Source of the DNA: Prevotellaceae bacterium UBA3627
Lineage (GTDB): Bacteria > Bacteroidota > Bacteroidia > Bacteroidales > Bacteroidaceae
Direction of reading: 5' to 3'
NCBI GenBank assembly: GCA_002373375.1
Contig: DFLE01000004.1
Coordinates: 13,118 to 77,117, forward strand
DNA: 64,000 bases
A program made the position numbers and the translations under genes. Below the pieces are notes generated by a model. The model was not told where the DNA came from and did no database searches. It saw only the letters and a program-made list of their open reading frames with translations. This document shows, in pieces, positions 44,398-53,510 of the stretch. Numbering within the stretch: position 1 is the first letter of the stretch; every line of letters begins with the position of its first letter.

Positions 44398-46101
44398 TTA
44401 TATCGACTCAATGAAATATATCACCTGGTTACGCTGCTGCTTGGTAAGCTCACGGAACTTCAACACGGCATTGTAGGCATCACTCGTGCCACCCTCATTC
44501 TTACATCCGTGCCACATGATAGCCTCCATGACGTTGCGCGCACGGCAGTCATGCATACGCTCCACGCCACTACCGCACTTACTTGCCAATCCGCGTCCCC
44601 ACAGAGGTGTGGTACGACACCATCCTGTACGTATGTCGTTCTTCATCCACAGACGATGCTGCACGAAGTCGGTGTAAGGCCATATCTTCTGCTTTGGATA
44701 GCGAGGCATATCGTTGTCACCGAAGAGTTTGTTAGGATCCTGTATGTGGTCATCACCCGTAGTCCATGATGGACGGTGGCAGTTTGCACAACCTATCTGG
44801 CTAAACAGTTTCTTACCCTCCTTGAAGTCCTCCGTAGTTGTGTTACGTGCTGCTGGCACAGCCAGTCCACGATGCCATATCATAAGATTCTTGTACTGGT
44901 CCTGTGACATTTCCGCATCAAGAGTCTTGCTGGTGAGGTATGTGTATATGTCGCTTTCCAAGTTTCCCGTATGCCACTCTGGGTGAGCCTTGTCAGGATC
45001 AATGCGGTTAATGTATTCCGTGAAGCCTTCCTGTACGTCAGGGTCTTGTGACGACTTTTTGGCATAATATGTGCCTGCAAGGTCGAGGTAGTGGTAACGG
45101 CGGTCAGGGCGTGTCACGTTGGTTATGTTCCATATTGCGTTTGCACCAGCGGCGTCAAGTATCGGACCACGTGACATTGCGTAGGTATAGCGGCGCACGT
45201 ACTTCGTTCCGTCACCCTGCAGCGAGTTGCTGTAGTAGCTGTTCCATGTATTTGTTGACTGGTTCCACATGGCTGGATTCAGTGCATCCGTCTTGCCTAT
45301 GCTGTTATAGAAATTGCTTTCCTTTTCCCACTGCTTTGTGATGGAGTCATCAGGAATAGCATCTGTAAGTCCAGTGCCATAGATACCTATGGTTGATTCC
45401 AGCAATACACCAATTTCGTTGTTGTATTCTGCCTCTGTAAGGGTGACGTCAACTCCGCCACGCTGCACCATTACTGGAGCATAGAAGGCACTGTAATCAA
45501 TCTTCACCTCTGGGTATATGAGCGAATAGGACTCGCCGTCAGGGAACTGATTGCCCCACTCGTCGGTGTATTCATTCCATGTGATGGTAATCTTATTTTC
45601 ATCAATAGGAGCCTTGAATGGCTTCACCGCACCAGTCTGAGGCATGCCTGCAACCGAACGTATGTAGGCATTGGTTTTCTTGTCGTACACCACGAGCAGA
45701 TAGCCGTTTCTGTGAGTGTCAGCCTTGTAACTTGTCTGACGCGCACCGTGTCCGTAGCCTGGATGGCAATAGAGGCATCCGCGACGTACATATACAGGTC
45801 CGAGTCCGTGAAATGCACCTTCTGTGTTTGAGTTATAGTCTTTCTCAAACAGGTACTCACCCTCGTTGAAGGCAGTCATCATGCCTGCGTTTTCTACTGC
45901 CTTTGTAGGCTGTTCAAATGCCGAAGCGGTATTTACTGACGTAGTGCCAAGCAGGCCGCCTGCATAGTAATCTTCTGGGTAGTCGGTAGTTGTAGGATCA
46001 CCTATTTCCCATGAAACGGGTGCATCAGCATCGGATGAAGAACATCCGGTGCTGATGATAGCGCCCATGAGAACAACTCCGAAAGTCGAAAGTTTGCTCA
46101 T
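44398..46101 (-). CDS. Di-haem c-type lipoprotein, DHOR/thiol-oxidoreductase-like
   Basis: A lipoprotein signal ends STGC (cysteine at 20). Two haem c attachment sites are visible, CLYCH near residue 110 and CANCH near 435, as in the di-haem oxidoreductase family that is related to bacterial cytochrome c peroxidases. Between them is a long insertion. The C-terminal end with NVMEAIMWHG and KQQRNQVIYFI is typical. In proteobacteria this family is often encoded beside imelysin genes, as here. Its electron partner is unknown. Confidence 0.9.
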   Translation of the reverse strand: MSKLSTFGVVLMGAIISTGCSSSDADAPVSWEIGDPTTTDYPEDYYAGGLLGTTSVNTASAFEQPTKAVENAGMMTAFNEGEYLFEKDYNSNTEGAFHGLGPVYVRRGCLYCHPGYGHGARQTSYKADTHRNGYLLVVYDKKTNAYIRSVAGMPQTGAVKPFKAPIDENKITITWNEYTDEWGNQFPDGESYSLIYPEVKIDYSAFYAPVMVQRGGVDVTLTEAEYNNEIGVLLESTIGIYGTGLTDAIPDDSITKQWEKESNFYNSIGKTDALNPAMWNQSTNTWNSYYSNSLQGDGTKYVRRYTYAMSRGPILDAAGANAIWNITNVTRPDRRYHYLDLAGTYYAKKSSQDPDVQEGFTEYINRIDPDKAHPEWHTGNLESDIYTYLTSKTLDAEMSQDQYKNLMIWHRGLAVPAARNTTTEDFKEGKKLFSQIGCANCHRPSWTTGDDHIQDPNKLFGDNDMPRYPKQKIWPYTDFVQHRLWMKNDIRTGWCRTTPLWGRGLASKCGSGVERMHDCRARNVMEAIMWHGCKNEGGTSDAYNAVLKFRELTKQQRNQVIYFIESI

Positions 46102-46130
46102 AATGTGGTATGTTTTTATAGTTATACTTA

Positions 46131-47327
46131 TTAGTTCTGTATTTTCAGGATAGACTGATACAGTTTGTATGCATTGTCTGCCAATGCGCGGTATGTAGCC
46201 ACGATGACGTTGTCAACATAGTTCTCGTTGATTTTCTGACACTGTGCCTCCACCGTAGCGTTACCAGCGTATGCGGCAAGGGTAGTCTTCATCGCGTCAA
46301 GGGCTTCGTCAAGCTCGCCGAGCGCGAGGATAGCCTGACCGCAAGATGGGTCGCTATAGTAAAGAGCGAAAGGCTTCTTCATTGCGTCAATCTTAGAGAG
46401 GGCAGCCTCAAGCTTTGCCTGAACATTCTCAGCCTGAGACTTCAGAGTGCTGTTACCTGAGTTAAGGCAGAAATATATCAGAGAGTTCTGGCCTGGAGCA
46501 GTAGCGTCAACCGCGCCATAGAGAGCGTTCTTACAACTTACGATGTTGTCATAGAAGTCAATGATTGAGTTGTAAGCGTATGGAGACTCAATGTATGTAT
46601 AATCTCCGTGAATATATGGCAGTCCAATCTTTGAGTCGCCTACCTCACCTATGATGTCCTGACAACCGGCAATAATCTCAAGCGTAGCGTCAAGAGCTGT
46701 AGCCCAGTCGCCCGTGCCAGGGTTCTTGAAGGCCTTGCCGAAGTTTGTATAGCTGTCAAGAGCCTCTGTCTGCTCGTCCTCGTCATTCACACCGTAGTGA
46801 GTCTTGATGTAGTCGAGTGCTATCTGGTGGCGCTCAGCATTGCTCTCCTTTGAGTCCCATGCAGCCTCAAGAGTAGCGGTGGCGTTGTAGAGGTCCTGTG
46901 CCACAGCCACAACATACTTGTACTCAAGGTTTGTCAGCTGGCTGATGTCACGTGCCTTACCCTCGCGGAACAACACATACTCTATGCCGTGATAACCCAG
47001 GATGCCCACGCTGGCAGTCTTAATCTGGTTGTTGATATCGCCCATAAAGTCATTGTCACGCAGCATATTAGCAAGTGCGTTGGCATCCACCGGCCATGTA
47101 TCGGTGTGTGGATCAATAGAGTAAACGTCTGCCGCACCGAAGAGGAAAGCCTCACTCTTCTCCCAGTCAGCACGTGCCGTCTTCCAATCCACGCAAGCCT
47201 GATCAAGGGCTGCCTGTGTACCTGCTACTACTGAAGTGTCAACGCTGTCGTCATCAGAGCATGATGCGAAACCAGCCACTACTACGGCAGCCATTGCTGC
47301 CATCTTTGAAAGATTTTTGATTGTCAT
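46131..47327 (-). CDS. Imelysin-family lipoprotein (EfeO/IrpA-like metal binder)
   Basis: Lipobox FASC (cysteine at 23). The all-helical imelysin domain contains the GxHxxE motif as GYHGIEYVLF near residue 113, which in relatives binds iron or related metals. A second helical repeat carries SIIDFYDNIVSCKNALYG. The 398-residue length is typical. It lies 29 nt upstream of the di-haem gene and 98 nt downstream of a porin gene on the same strand, suggesting an envelope metal-acquisition unit. It is not a protease despite the old M75 name. Confidence 0.92.
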   Translation of the reverse strand: MTIKNLSKMAAMAAVVVAGFASCSDDDSVDTSVVAGTQAALDQACVDWKTARADWEKSEAFLFGAADVYSIDPHTDTWPVDANALANMLRDNDFMGDINNQIKTASVGILGYHGIEYVLFREGKARDISQLTNLEYKYVVAVAQDLYNATATLEAAWDSKESNAERHQIALDYIKTHYGVNDEDEQTEALDSYTNFGKAFKNPGTGDWATALDATLEIIAGCQDIIGEVGDSKIGLPYIHGDYTYIESPYAYNSIIDFYDNIVSCKNALYGAVDATAPGQNSLIYFCLNSGNSTLKSQAENVQAKLEAALSKIDAMKKPFALYYSDPSCGQAILALGELDEALDAMKTTLAAYAGNATVEAQCQKINENYVDNVIVATYRALADNAYKLYQSILKIQN

Positions 47328-47425
47328 TATACTAATTTGTTTTTGTGTTATGAATTATTACGTTATCTTATTATTACATTATACTGTTATTTCGGTACAA
47401 CGTAATATTCCTTGATATTAGTTTT

Positions 47426-48856
47426 TCAGAGAAACCTTCCGCAATAGGTAACGGCGAGGCTCAGGCTCGGCTCGTTATTATATGGCTGTATGTACAGCGG
47501 ACTGTCAGATGTCAGACCGTTATTATTCGGCTTCTCAAAGAAGCGGTAAGAGTACTCACCCTTGAATGTCACCTGTTTTATCGGCGAATAGTTCACACCA
47601 AAGGCACAACGGTATTTCTTCGTGTACTTATAGTTTGCCTCATACGTGCCTGACGACATCGCATTGTAGTGTTCAAAGCGTCCGAACACATACAGTTTCT
47701 CATTCTTCTCACGCAGTTTCCTTATTTGCGAGAACACGTTGTAACCAGCCTCTATGGCATAACATACAGCATGGCTGCCTATGTTTGAGTAGTGGTGTGG
47801 GTTACCGTCCTGATACTTATGGTGTGTCCAGTTGGCCTGATTGTATGTTGAGATAGCATCAGCATCAGAGAAATGCGCGAAGTCCACATTTCCGCGTACT
47901 ATCCAGTTCCAGCGATCGAGCGTGAAGTCAAGTGCGATGATACCTAACGCGCCAGTAACGTCCTCATACTTGTCGCCTGGTGTGCGCAGCGTATTGCGGA
48001 AGGTGTATCCGTAGTATCCGCTGAGTCCTATGCGCAGCCCCTTCACTGAATAGTTATCCATGCGGAAAGCACCGGCATAGTTGTTTGCCACCTTAAACTC
48101 ATACGGACTCGTTGCTCCATAATGTACGAAATTCTCACCCGTAAAACTCTCCGAGTTAAGGCCCGACAGCAACTGTACCTCATAGCGCCAGTCTTTCAGT
48201 TTGCCCCACAGTGACAATCCCACCTGATGCCAGGTGTTAGGCATGATGGTTGCCTCGCCTTCCGGACGATATACGGTAAAGAACTTGTTTGGCTCATGAT
48301 AGGCGTTGGAATAGCCTACCGGCACTATTATCTCGCCGGCCTTGACATTAAACTTTCCGTCCCAGAACTCCTTGTTTATCCAGAACTGTTCCAGCGCCAC
48401 CTCGCCGCCTTTCTCCACCTCGGCCTCGTATTCGCCAGCCTCTTCAGCCTCTATCTCCACGGCCGATTCGGTGCCGCCGTGCTCAAACTCTACCTCGCTG
48501 CCGAAGGTCCAACCCTTGCCGAAGTCATAACCTATATTAAGGGTCACGTGCGGCAGGTCAAAGCGTCCGTGGCTCGGATCATCCTTATATCTCTCCGGAT
48601 ACTTGTAGCGGTTAAAGCTCTGACTGTAGAAATTACGTGTCATTACAGCCTCGCCATAACCGCCTATACTCAAGCGCGACACGGCGTCCACAAAGCGTGA
48701 CACCTTGCCGTCTTTTCTGTCTTTATTCTCTCCACTCTCCCTGTGCTGCTGCGTAGCGCCGGTAGTACCGTCAACGTCTGCGTCTGTTCTCTGAGCCATG
48801 GTGCCAAGTGTCATCCCGAGGGCAAGCATGGCTGTCAGCAATGTCTTTGTTGTCAT
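47426..48856 (-). CDS. Outer-membrane porin, phosphate-selective (OprO/P)-like
   Basis: Signal peptide (1-21, ending TMAQ), then a barrel starting LSIGGYGEAVMTRNFYSQ and ending SLAVTYCGRFL. The pattern of FDLPHVTLNIGYDFGKGW, ALEQFWINKEFWDGKFNVKAG and repeated strands fits the OprO/P-type porins of Bacteroidetes. An unusual acidic loop with EVEFEHGGTESAVEIEAEE lies near residue 120-145 and might bind cations. It opens the operon with imelysin, di-haem protein and CcsBA genes. Confidence 0.85.
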   Translation of the reverse strand: MTTKTLLTAMLALGMTLGTMAQRTDADVDGTTGATQQHRESGENKDRKDGKVSRFVDAVSRLSIGGYGEAVMTRNFYSQSFNRYKYPERYKDDPSHGRFDLPHVTLNIGYDFGKGWTFGSEVEFEHGGTESAVEIEAEEAGEYEAEVEKGGEVALEQFWINKEFWDGKFNVKAGEIIVPVGYSNAYHEPNKFFTVYRPEGEATIMPNTWHQVGLSLWGKLKDWRYEVQLLSGLNSESFTGENFVHYGATSPYEFKVANNYAGAFRMDNYSVKGLRIGLSGYYGYTFRNTLRTPGDKYEDVTGALGIIALDFTLDRWNWIVRGNVDFAHFSDADAISTYNQANWTHHKYQDGNPHHYSNIGSHAVCYAIEAGYNVFSQIRKLREKNEKLYVFGRFEHYNAMSSGTYEANYKYTKKYRCAFGVNYSPIKQVTFKGEYSYRFFEKPNNNGLTSDSPLYIQPYNNEPSLSLAVTYCGRFL

Positions 48857-48911
48857 TTTGTGTGTAATACTTTTTTCAATCGATCAAAAAAAACGTTTTC
48901 AATCTTGACTG

Positions 48912-48942
48912 CAAAAGTACTGCTTTACCACAAAACCGACAA
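48912..48942 (-). promoter_or_regulatory. Promoter of the porin-imelysin operon
   Basis: On the minus strand TTG and TACTTTTG are spaced by 20 bp, 55 nt upstream of the porin start. No clear Fur-type box was identified. Confidence 0.65.
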
Positions 48943-48982
48943 TACCTAAAAATTATGAAATTTTAGTTTTCGTTAAGCTTTG

Positions 48983-49567
48983 CTATACCAAAAAATGATT
49001 AATGGCCGCCAGCGTCTCCTGCTCGGCCGTGGCAAGGTCATCATTTATTATTACGATGTCAAACCTGCCGGCATACGTCAATTCATACTCCGCCCTGGCT
49101 ATGCGTTTCTCTATCTCCTCCTCTTTCTCCGTTCCACGACCTGTAAGACGGCGGCGCAGTTCCTCTACCGAAGGCGGTTGTACAAACAGGCTCAGGGCAC
49201 GGTCGCCGTATGCTTTCTTAATGTTTACGGCTCCGTGTACATCCACGTCAAAAACCACATTCTCGCCTGCCTCCAGCTGTTTCTCCACCTGCGACTTCAG
49301 TGTGCCGTAATAGCGGTCGGTATATACCTCCTCATACTCCACGAACTCGTCGCACTGTATCTTCTCACGGAACTCCTCCGGGGTGAGGAAGAAGTACTCC
49401 ACCCCGTTCTGCTCCTGACCGCGAGGCGGACGTGAGGTGCAGCTGACGGAGAAGTGCATGTTCAGTTCCGGATGCTCCTGCATCAACCAGTTTATTATCG
49501 TTGACTTGCCGCTGCCGCTGGGAGCGGAGAATATCAGCAGCTTTCCTTTTTTCTGTTTGTTATCCAT
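48983..49567 (-). CDS. gmk: Guanylate kinase
   Basis: Phosphorylates GMP to GDP in the cytoplasm. P-loop SAPSGSGKST at 14-23, GMP-binding SVSCTSRPPRGQEQNGVEYF at 40-59, and EVYTDRYYGT with VVFDVDVHGA further on are all intact. The 194-residue length is typical. It is transcribed from a promoter about 240 nt upstream. Confidence 0.97.
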   Translation of the reverse strand: MDNKQKKGKLLIFSAPSGSGKSTIINWLMQEHPELNMHFSVSCTSRPPRGQEQNGVEYFFLTPEEFREKIQCDEFVEYEEVYTDRYYGTLKSQVEKQLEAGENVVFDVDVHGAVNIKKAYGDRALSLFVQPPSVEELRRRLTGRGTEKEEEIEKRIARAEYELTYAGRFDIVIINDDLATAEQETLAAINHFLV

Positions 49568-49806
49568 TGCTCTTGTTATTTACTCAACTTTCGCAAGCTT
49601 CAGTTTCGTTGAGGTTTAAGGTTCTTGCTTAGGCAAGCGTCACTGCGTGCCGAGCGTTGAGGTCGCTTCGCTTCAAGGTTTTAAGGTGATATTAGGCAAC
49701 TATTCACCACAATTAAACATATTTCACCTCATGACCTTACGACCTAATAACCTGATAACCCAACAAGTTGAGCGCATGCGAAACTTGAATTATTTATTTT
49801 CGGGTG
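49568..49806 (-). other. Leader region of gmk
   Basis: If the promoter at 49807-49837 is used, gmk has a leader of about 235 nt. It contains a possible hairpin CTCAAC/GTTGAG at about 49582-49612 and several imperfect GGTTTAAGGT / ACCTAATAACC segments in opposite orientation. No known riboswitch was recognised. Confidence 0.4.
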
Positions 49807-49837
49807 CAAAACTAAACATTTTTTTCTAAACGACAAA
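49807..49837 (-). promoter_or_regulatory. Promoter upstream of gmk
   Basis: On the minus strand TTTG and TAGTTTTG are spaced by 19 bp. Confidence 0.65.
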
Positions 49838-49928
49838 ATTATTACATAAAAAACATTTCTTCGCAAAACGGCACTTAGTTCCGAAAAAGAACATTGCCCA
49901 AATATGTGAGTTTTCTGTTTTTATGGTA

Positions 49929-50016
49929 AAAGCTATCACTTTAGGTCGTGAAAGCTATCACTTTACCTTACGAAAGCTATCATTTCTCACGGTGAAAGCT
50001 ATGCTTTTACGACACA
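49929..50016 (+). repeat. 22-bp AAAGCTAT repeat array, copy 3 (four units)
   Basis: Units begin at 49929, 49951, 49973 and 49995, exactly 22 bp apart. The last is AAAGCTATGCTTTTAC. A terminator-like hairpin begins at the end of the array. Confidence 0.88.
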
Positions 50017-50063
50017 AAAAGGTACGTCACGGCTCACAAAACGAGTCGAAACGTACCTTTTTT
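50016..50063. terminator. Terminator-like hairpin after the 22-bp array
   Basis: AAAAAGGTACGT pairs with ACGTACCTTTTT around a 24-nt loop, followed by more T residues. No obvious gene feeds into it. Confidence 0.75.
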
Positions 50064-50204
50064 GCCTTTATCCTCTTTTTTCAAAAAAAGCCCACCCTGA
50101 AAATCACGGTTTATAGCCACGCTGTCGCATTTTACCCCCACGATGGCATCATGTTCCACCGACATGGAGTTAGTCGCTTAGAATGAGTTTTCAGTTTTTC
50201 GTAC

Positions 50205-50292
50205 ATTTAGAACATTTTCGTTAAGCCAGATGACCAAAGCCAAACTTGTTTGAGCTTTGGCATGGCGAGAAAAGGTGCATGAATATGAACAA
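50205..50292 (+). ncRNA. 88-nt structured dispersed element, copy A
   Basis: Starts ATTTAGAACATTTTCGTTAA and ends GGTGCATGAATATGAACAA. The 27-nt central part folds as a 7-bp stem, a bulged A and a 4-bp stem closed by CTTG. Copy B at 59169-59256 has the same length and flanks, but its stem bases differ with pairing kept, and the CTTG loop is unchanged. RNA is my preferred reading because CUUG is a known stable tetraloop; a transposon end is the alternative. Confidence 0.5.
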
Positions 50293-50376
50293 CTGATTTC
50301 ACCGATTATACGGATTATTGCCATTGCTGATTATCAGCTGACTGTCAATCCGTATAATCGGTGAAATACGTTGTTC
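50287..50376. repeat. Inverted repeat with 30-bp arms
   Basis: The arms GAACAACTGATTTCACCGAT...(50287-50316) and 50347-50376 are reverse complements at 27 of 30 positions. The 30-nt loop contains a second small hairpin, GCTGATTATCAGC. No T-run follows on the plus strand beyond CGTTTTATTT. Confidence 0.85.
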
Positions 50377-50669
50377 GTTTTATTTGACACACCCCTGTCC
50401 TGTCTGTAGAAACTGCCACTCGGCGAAGCACTGATGCTTAACCAAACAATAATTTAAAATTGCAACATACTAAGAATTATCTGAAGATGTCATAATTGTC
50501 ACCAACAACAATGCGAAAAGACTATTTACCGTATTTTTTTGAGTTAACGTTAATTTATTAAGTATCTGTTCAAAATTAATTGTACATATAATTTATTTTT
50601 CCCATTAATAAAAAATTCATGGTTAATTCATAAATTATTATATAAACCATTTCTGTTCTTCTACTTATA
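50377..50669. other. Gene-free AT-rich stretch
   Basis: No coding region or clear signal was seen between the inverted repeat and the stop of the membrane-protein gene. Confidence 0.5.
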
Positions 50670-52007
50670 TTAAACAGAGTACCCGAACAAGTAATGTGAT
50701 AAAGTCGCGAATAATTTAATGTTAATATAGTTATATTCCTTTATAACATAACAACAACCAGGCACATCTATACAACCTGAGTCTGAAAGCGGAAAAAGCA
50801 AAACAACAAACAGATAAAACCAATATGACGACAGATATTTTTGATTTCGTATGCTATCAACTAACGAGAAATATTTGCAGTCCAGCGACCACGGCAGATG
50901 TAATATTATTTTTTCCTTACAGAGATGGTAATGCATAAAGATAGACGATGCTACTACATATAACACCGTCCGACAATAATCGCACGATAATACCGTAAAC
51001 ATCGGTATCATACATATTATTTGAAATAAGAGAATCGCAGACAATGACTTTGTATTATCAACCTTTGAGACAACACCCTTTCTGTATGTAGGGTTTAACA
51101 ATATAATATATTGCACCATAACAAGCATCAGAACCACCATTAACACATAATACAAGATTACAGTGCCGCCTTCATGGTATCTAAAGTTTAATTGCAAATG
51201 GAAGTCAACTATTTTATCAATACTCCACGACAAAAATTCAACAGCTTGCCCCATAGGCATTGTTCCTTGTGTTTCTGGATACAAAGTAAAAGCTGAATTC
51301 CAAGAATCCCAAATATCCATAGCAACTGGATAACTACCTTTACATAAAAATAGCAGAATGGCCGTGCCTATGGGGATAATAAAGATACTCAAGGCCTCTC
51401 GCATTTTATTCTTACAAAATATCTTTTCATTATCATAAAACCATACAACTAGAAAAGATATAGGTATAATGAAGAAAATCGCCACTTCGTGGATTAACAA
51501 AGTCAGACTGGATGTTAGTTGAAAAGCTACCAATACCGTAATCTGCTTATGCTTCAAATATTTAATCAGCAAACAAAATACTAAAAATGCAAGTAACAAT
51601 ATAATAAAATCCTTTCTGTATGCATTTGCGGAAGATGTCCACCCACTGATAATAAGCAGTACAGGCAACATCGAATAATTCATTCGTTTGCAAACTTCAT
51701 ACATTACTACAAGAAAGACCGTCATTGAAACTACCAATATTAGCGCAACACACAACTTTGGAGAAAACTGTGTAGTTTCAAATAACCATAACAGGGACTC
51801 ACCAACTAATCCTCTACGCACAAATCCTCCCTGGTAATTTATCAGCCAATCACTAACATTAAAGTCTTTATAATATGATGTTACAGGAAGATTTAGCAAA
51901 GTACCAGCCATTCTTCCTATAACAATCAACCACATATAGACTGTCAGAAATATATACAATGTATATTGTATTTTAGCTGCCTGTCGTCTCATCATCAAAC
52001 TTAACAT
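50670..52007 (-). CDS. Polytopic membrane protein of unknown function
   Basis: About ten membrane helices over 445 residues. After the first helix comes YYKDFNVSDWLINYQGGFV followed by RRGLVGE, a conserved-looking periplasmic segment I associate with glycan-related membrane proteins of the EpsG/GT-C type, but no catalytic motif was identified. Base composition is clearly more AT-rich than neighbouring genes, suggesting transfer. The ATG overlaps the rseP stop by one base (TGATG); a start five codons further in (MMRRQ) is also possible. Confidence 0.75.
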   Translation of the reverse strand: MLSLMMRRQAAKIQYTLYIFLTVYMWLIVIGRMAGTLLNLPVTSYYKDFNVSDWLINYQGGFVRRGLVGESLLWLFETTQFSPKLCVALILVVSMTVFLVVMYEVCKRMNYSMLPVLLIISGWTSSANAYRKDFIILLLAFLVFCLLIKYLKHKQITVLVAFQLTSSLTLLIHEVAIFFIIPISFLVVWFYDNEKIFCKNKMREALSIFIIPIGTAILLFLCKGSYPVAMDIWDSWNSAFTLYPETQGTMPMGQAVEFLSWSIDKIVDFHLQLNFRYHEGGTVILYYVLMVVLMLVMVQYIILLNPTYRKGVVSKVDNTKSLSAILLFQIICMIPMFTVLSCDYCRTVLYVVASSIFMHYHLCKEKIILHLPWSLDCKYFSLVDSIRNQKYLSSYWFYLFVVLLFPLSDSGCIDVPGCCYVIKEYNYINIKLFATLSHYLFGYSV

Positions 52008-53470
52008 CAGTACATCACGCCGAAGAAGCGCAGCACGTCGTTGAGGTTTGCCACTACCATAAGCAGGAGCAGGATGCCCATACCCACGTACTCGGCATAT
52101 ACCATAAACTTGTCACCTGGCTTGCGACGGAATATCATCTCATAGAGCAGGAACATCACATGACCGCCGTCAAGGGCTGGTATAGGCAGGATGTTCATAA
52201 AGGCCAGAATGATAGACAGGAAGGCTGTCATCATCCAGAACATGTGCCAGTCCCATACCGGAGGGAACATACTGCCGATGGCTCCGAAACCTCCCAGCTG
52301 CTTTGCGCCCTCAGATGTGAAGACATACTTCAGGTCACTGACGTAGCCACCCAGCATATCAAGGGCATAGCCTATGCCGGCAGGTATGCAGGTAAGCAGG
52401 TTGTAGCTGTTATGGGTAGGCTCCATGTAGTCGGCTATGGTGGTCATACCGACACCGAGGTGTGCCTCATTGTCAAACACCACTTTGGCGGTGGTGGTGT
52501 CGCCTTTCTCCTTATTTATATATGTCACCACTGTGGTGAGCACCTTCAATGAGTCGGCTTTCGTCTTGCAGTCGTTAAGAGCGTCTGCCATACGTCCGCT
52601 TTCGTAAGTGAACGTATTCCAAGAGTCCACAGGCTTGGCGCCGAGAGCAATGATGCGGTCGCCTTTCTTCATGCCTGCCTTGGCTGCTGCGGTATTAGGA
52701 ATGATGGTGTCAACATCTGCTGGCACAAACGGACGACAGAACACCGGCTCCGTCTTCAGCATCTCAAGCAGTGAGAGGTTGCCCGGCAGCTGTATCTTAA
52801 CCTGCTTGCCATTACGCAGCACCGTTGCCTCTTTGGCTGTGGTCAGCGAGCGCAGCATGTTGGCATTGAACTCACGGAACTCACCTTCTTCGGTGCCGAT
52901 GAGCTTGTCGCCGTCGCGGAAACCTAACTGCTGTGCCTGCTCGTTGAACTTCATGCCGTATGGCATATCCTTCAGTGCGTAATAGTCCTCACCCCATGTA
53001 AAGAACACACCGCAATATATGACGAGTGCCAACAGGAAGTTGACAAGCACACCGCCTATCATGATAAGCAAGCGCTGCCATGTAGGCTTACCACGGAACT
53101 CCCATGGCTTGGCAGGCTCCTTGAGCTTCTCCACATCATGCTGCGTCTCGTCTATCATGCCCTCTATCTGGCAGTAGCCGCCAAGGGGTATCCAGCCTAT
53201 ACCATACTCGGTACCTTCATATTCATAAGAGCCGTCCTTGTCTTTCTTTGCCGGTATCACCTTGCCGTCAGCATCGACCTTGCCACGCAACTTGCGCCAC
53301 CAATTGAACTTGGTGGAGAAGAGTGAGAACTTCCAGTCAAAAAAAACGTAGAACTTATTTACCCTTACACCGAAGAGTTTTGAGAAAAAGAAATGTCCGC
53401 CCTCGTGCAGTGCCACGAGTATTGTTATAGCGAGAATAAACTGTAATGTTCTTATAAGAAATACTTCCAC
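52007..53470 (-). CDS. rseP: RseP-type site-2 intramembrane metalloprotease
   Basis: Zinc protease (M50B) that cleaves membrane-bound regulators in the inner membrane. The zinc site HEGGH is at residues 22-26 in the first helix, and the second motif LPIPALDGGH is near 437. One or two PDZ domains lie between, seen in AAAKAGMKKGDRIIALGAKPV near 265. About 40 residues near 50-90 (VDADGKVIPAKKDKDG) are an extra loop seen in Bacteroidetes. The 487-residue length fits. It is downstream of dxr in the same orientation, as is common. Confidence 0.94.
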   Translation of the reverse strand: MEVFLIRTLQFILAITILVALHEGGHFFFSKLFGVRVNKFYVFFDWKFSLFSTKFNWWRKLRGKVDADGKVIPAKKDKDGSYEYEGTEYGIGWIPLGGYCQIEGMIDETQHDVEKLKEPAKPWEFRGKPTWQRLLIMIGGVLVNFLLALVIYCGVFFTWGEDYYALKDMPYGMKFNEQAQQLGFRDGDKLIGTEEGEFREFNANMLRSLTTAKEATVLRNGKQVKIQLPGNLSLLEMLKTEPVFCRPFVPADVDTIIPNTAAAKAGMKKGDRIIALGAKPVDSWNTFTYESGRMADALNDCKTKADSLKVLTTVVTYINKEKGDTTTAKVVFDNEAHLGVGMTTIADYMEPTHNSYNLLTCIPAGIGYALDMLGGYVSDLKYVFTSEGAKQLGGFGAIGSMFPPVWDWHMFWMMTAFLSIILAFMNILPIPALDGGHVMFLLYEMIFRRKPGDKFMVYAEYVGMGILLLLMVVANLNDVLRFFGVMY

Positions 53471-53510
53471 AAGTGTTATGAGTTAAGATATTTTATGTTT
53501 TACAAATTAT

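Noticed and set aside
49568..49806. Riboswitch in the gmk leader
   Set aside because: No known purine or other riboswitch motif could be recognised; only a short hairpin and imperfect repeats are visible.
50205..50292. Coding end of a protein (WREKVHEYEQ) as the reason for conservation of the 88-nt element
   Set aside because: The two copies have in-frame stops just before this segment, and the hairpin changes keep pairing rather than codons.
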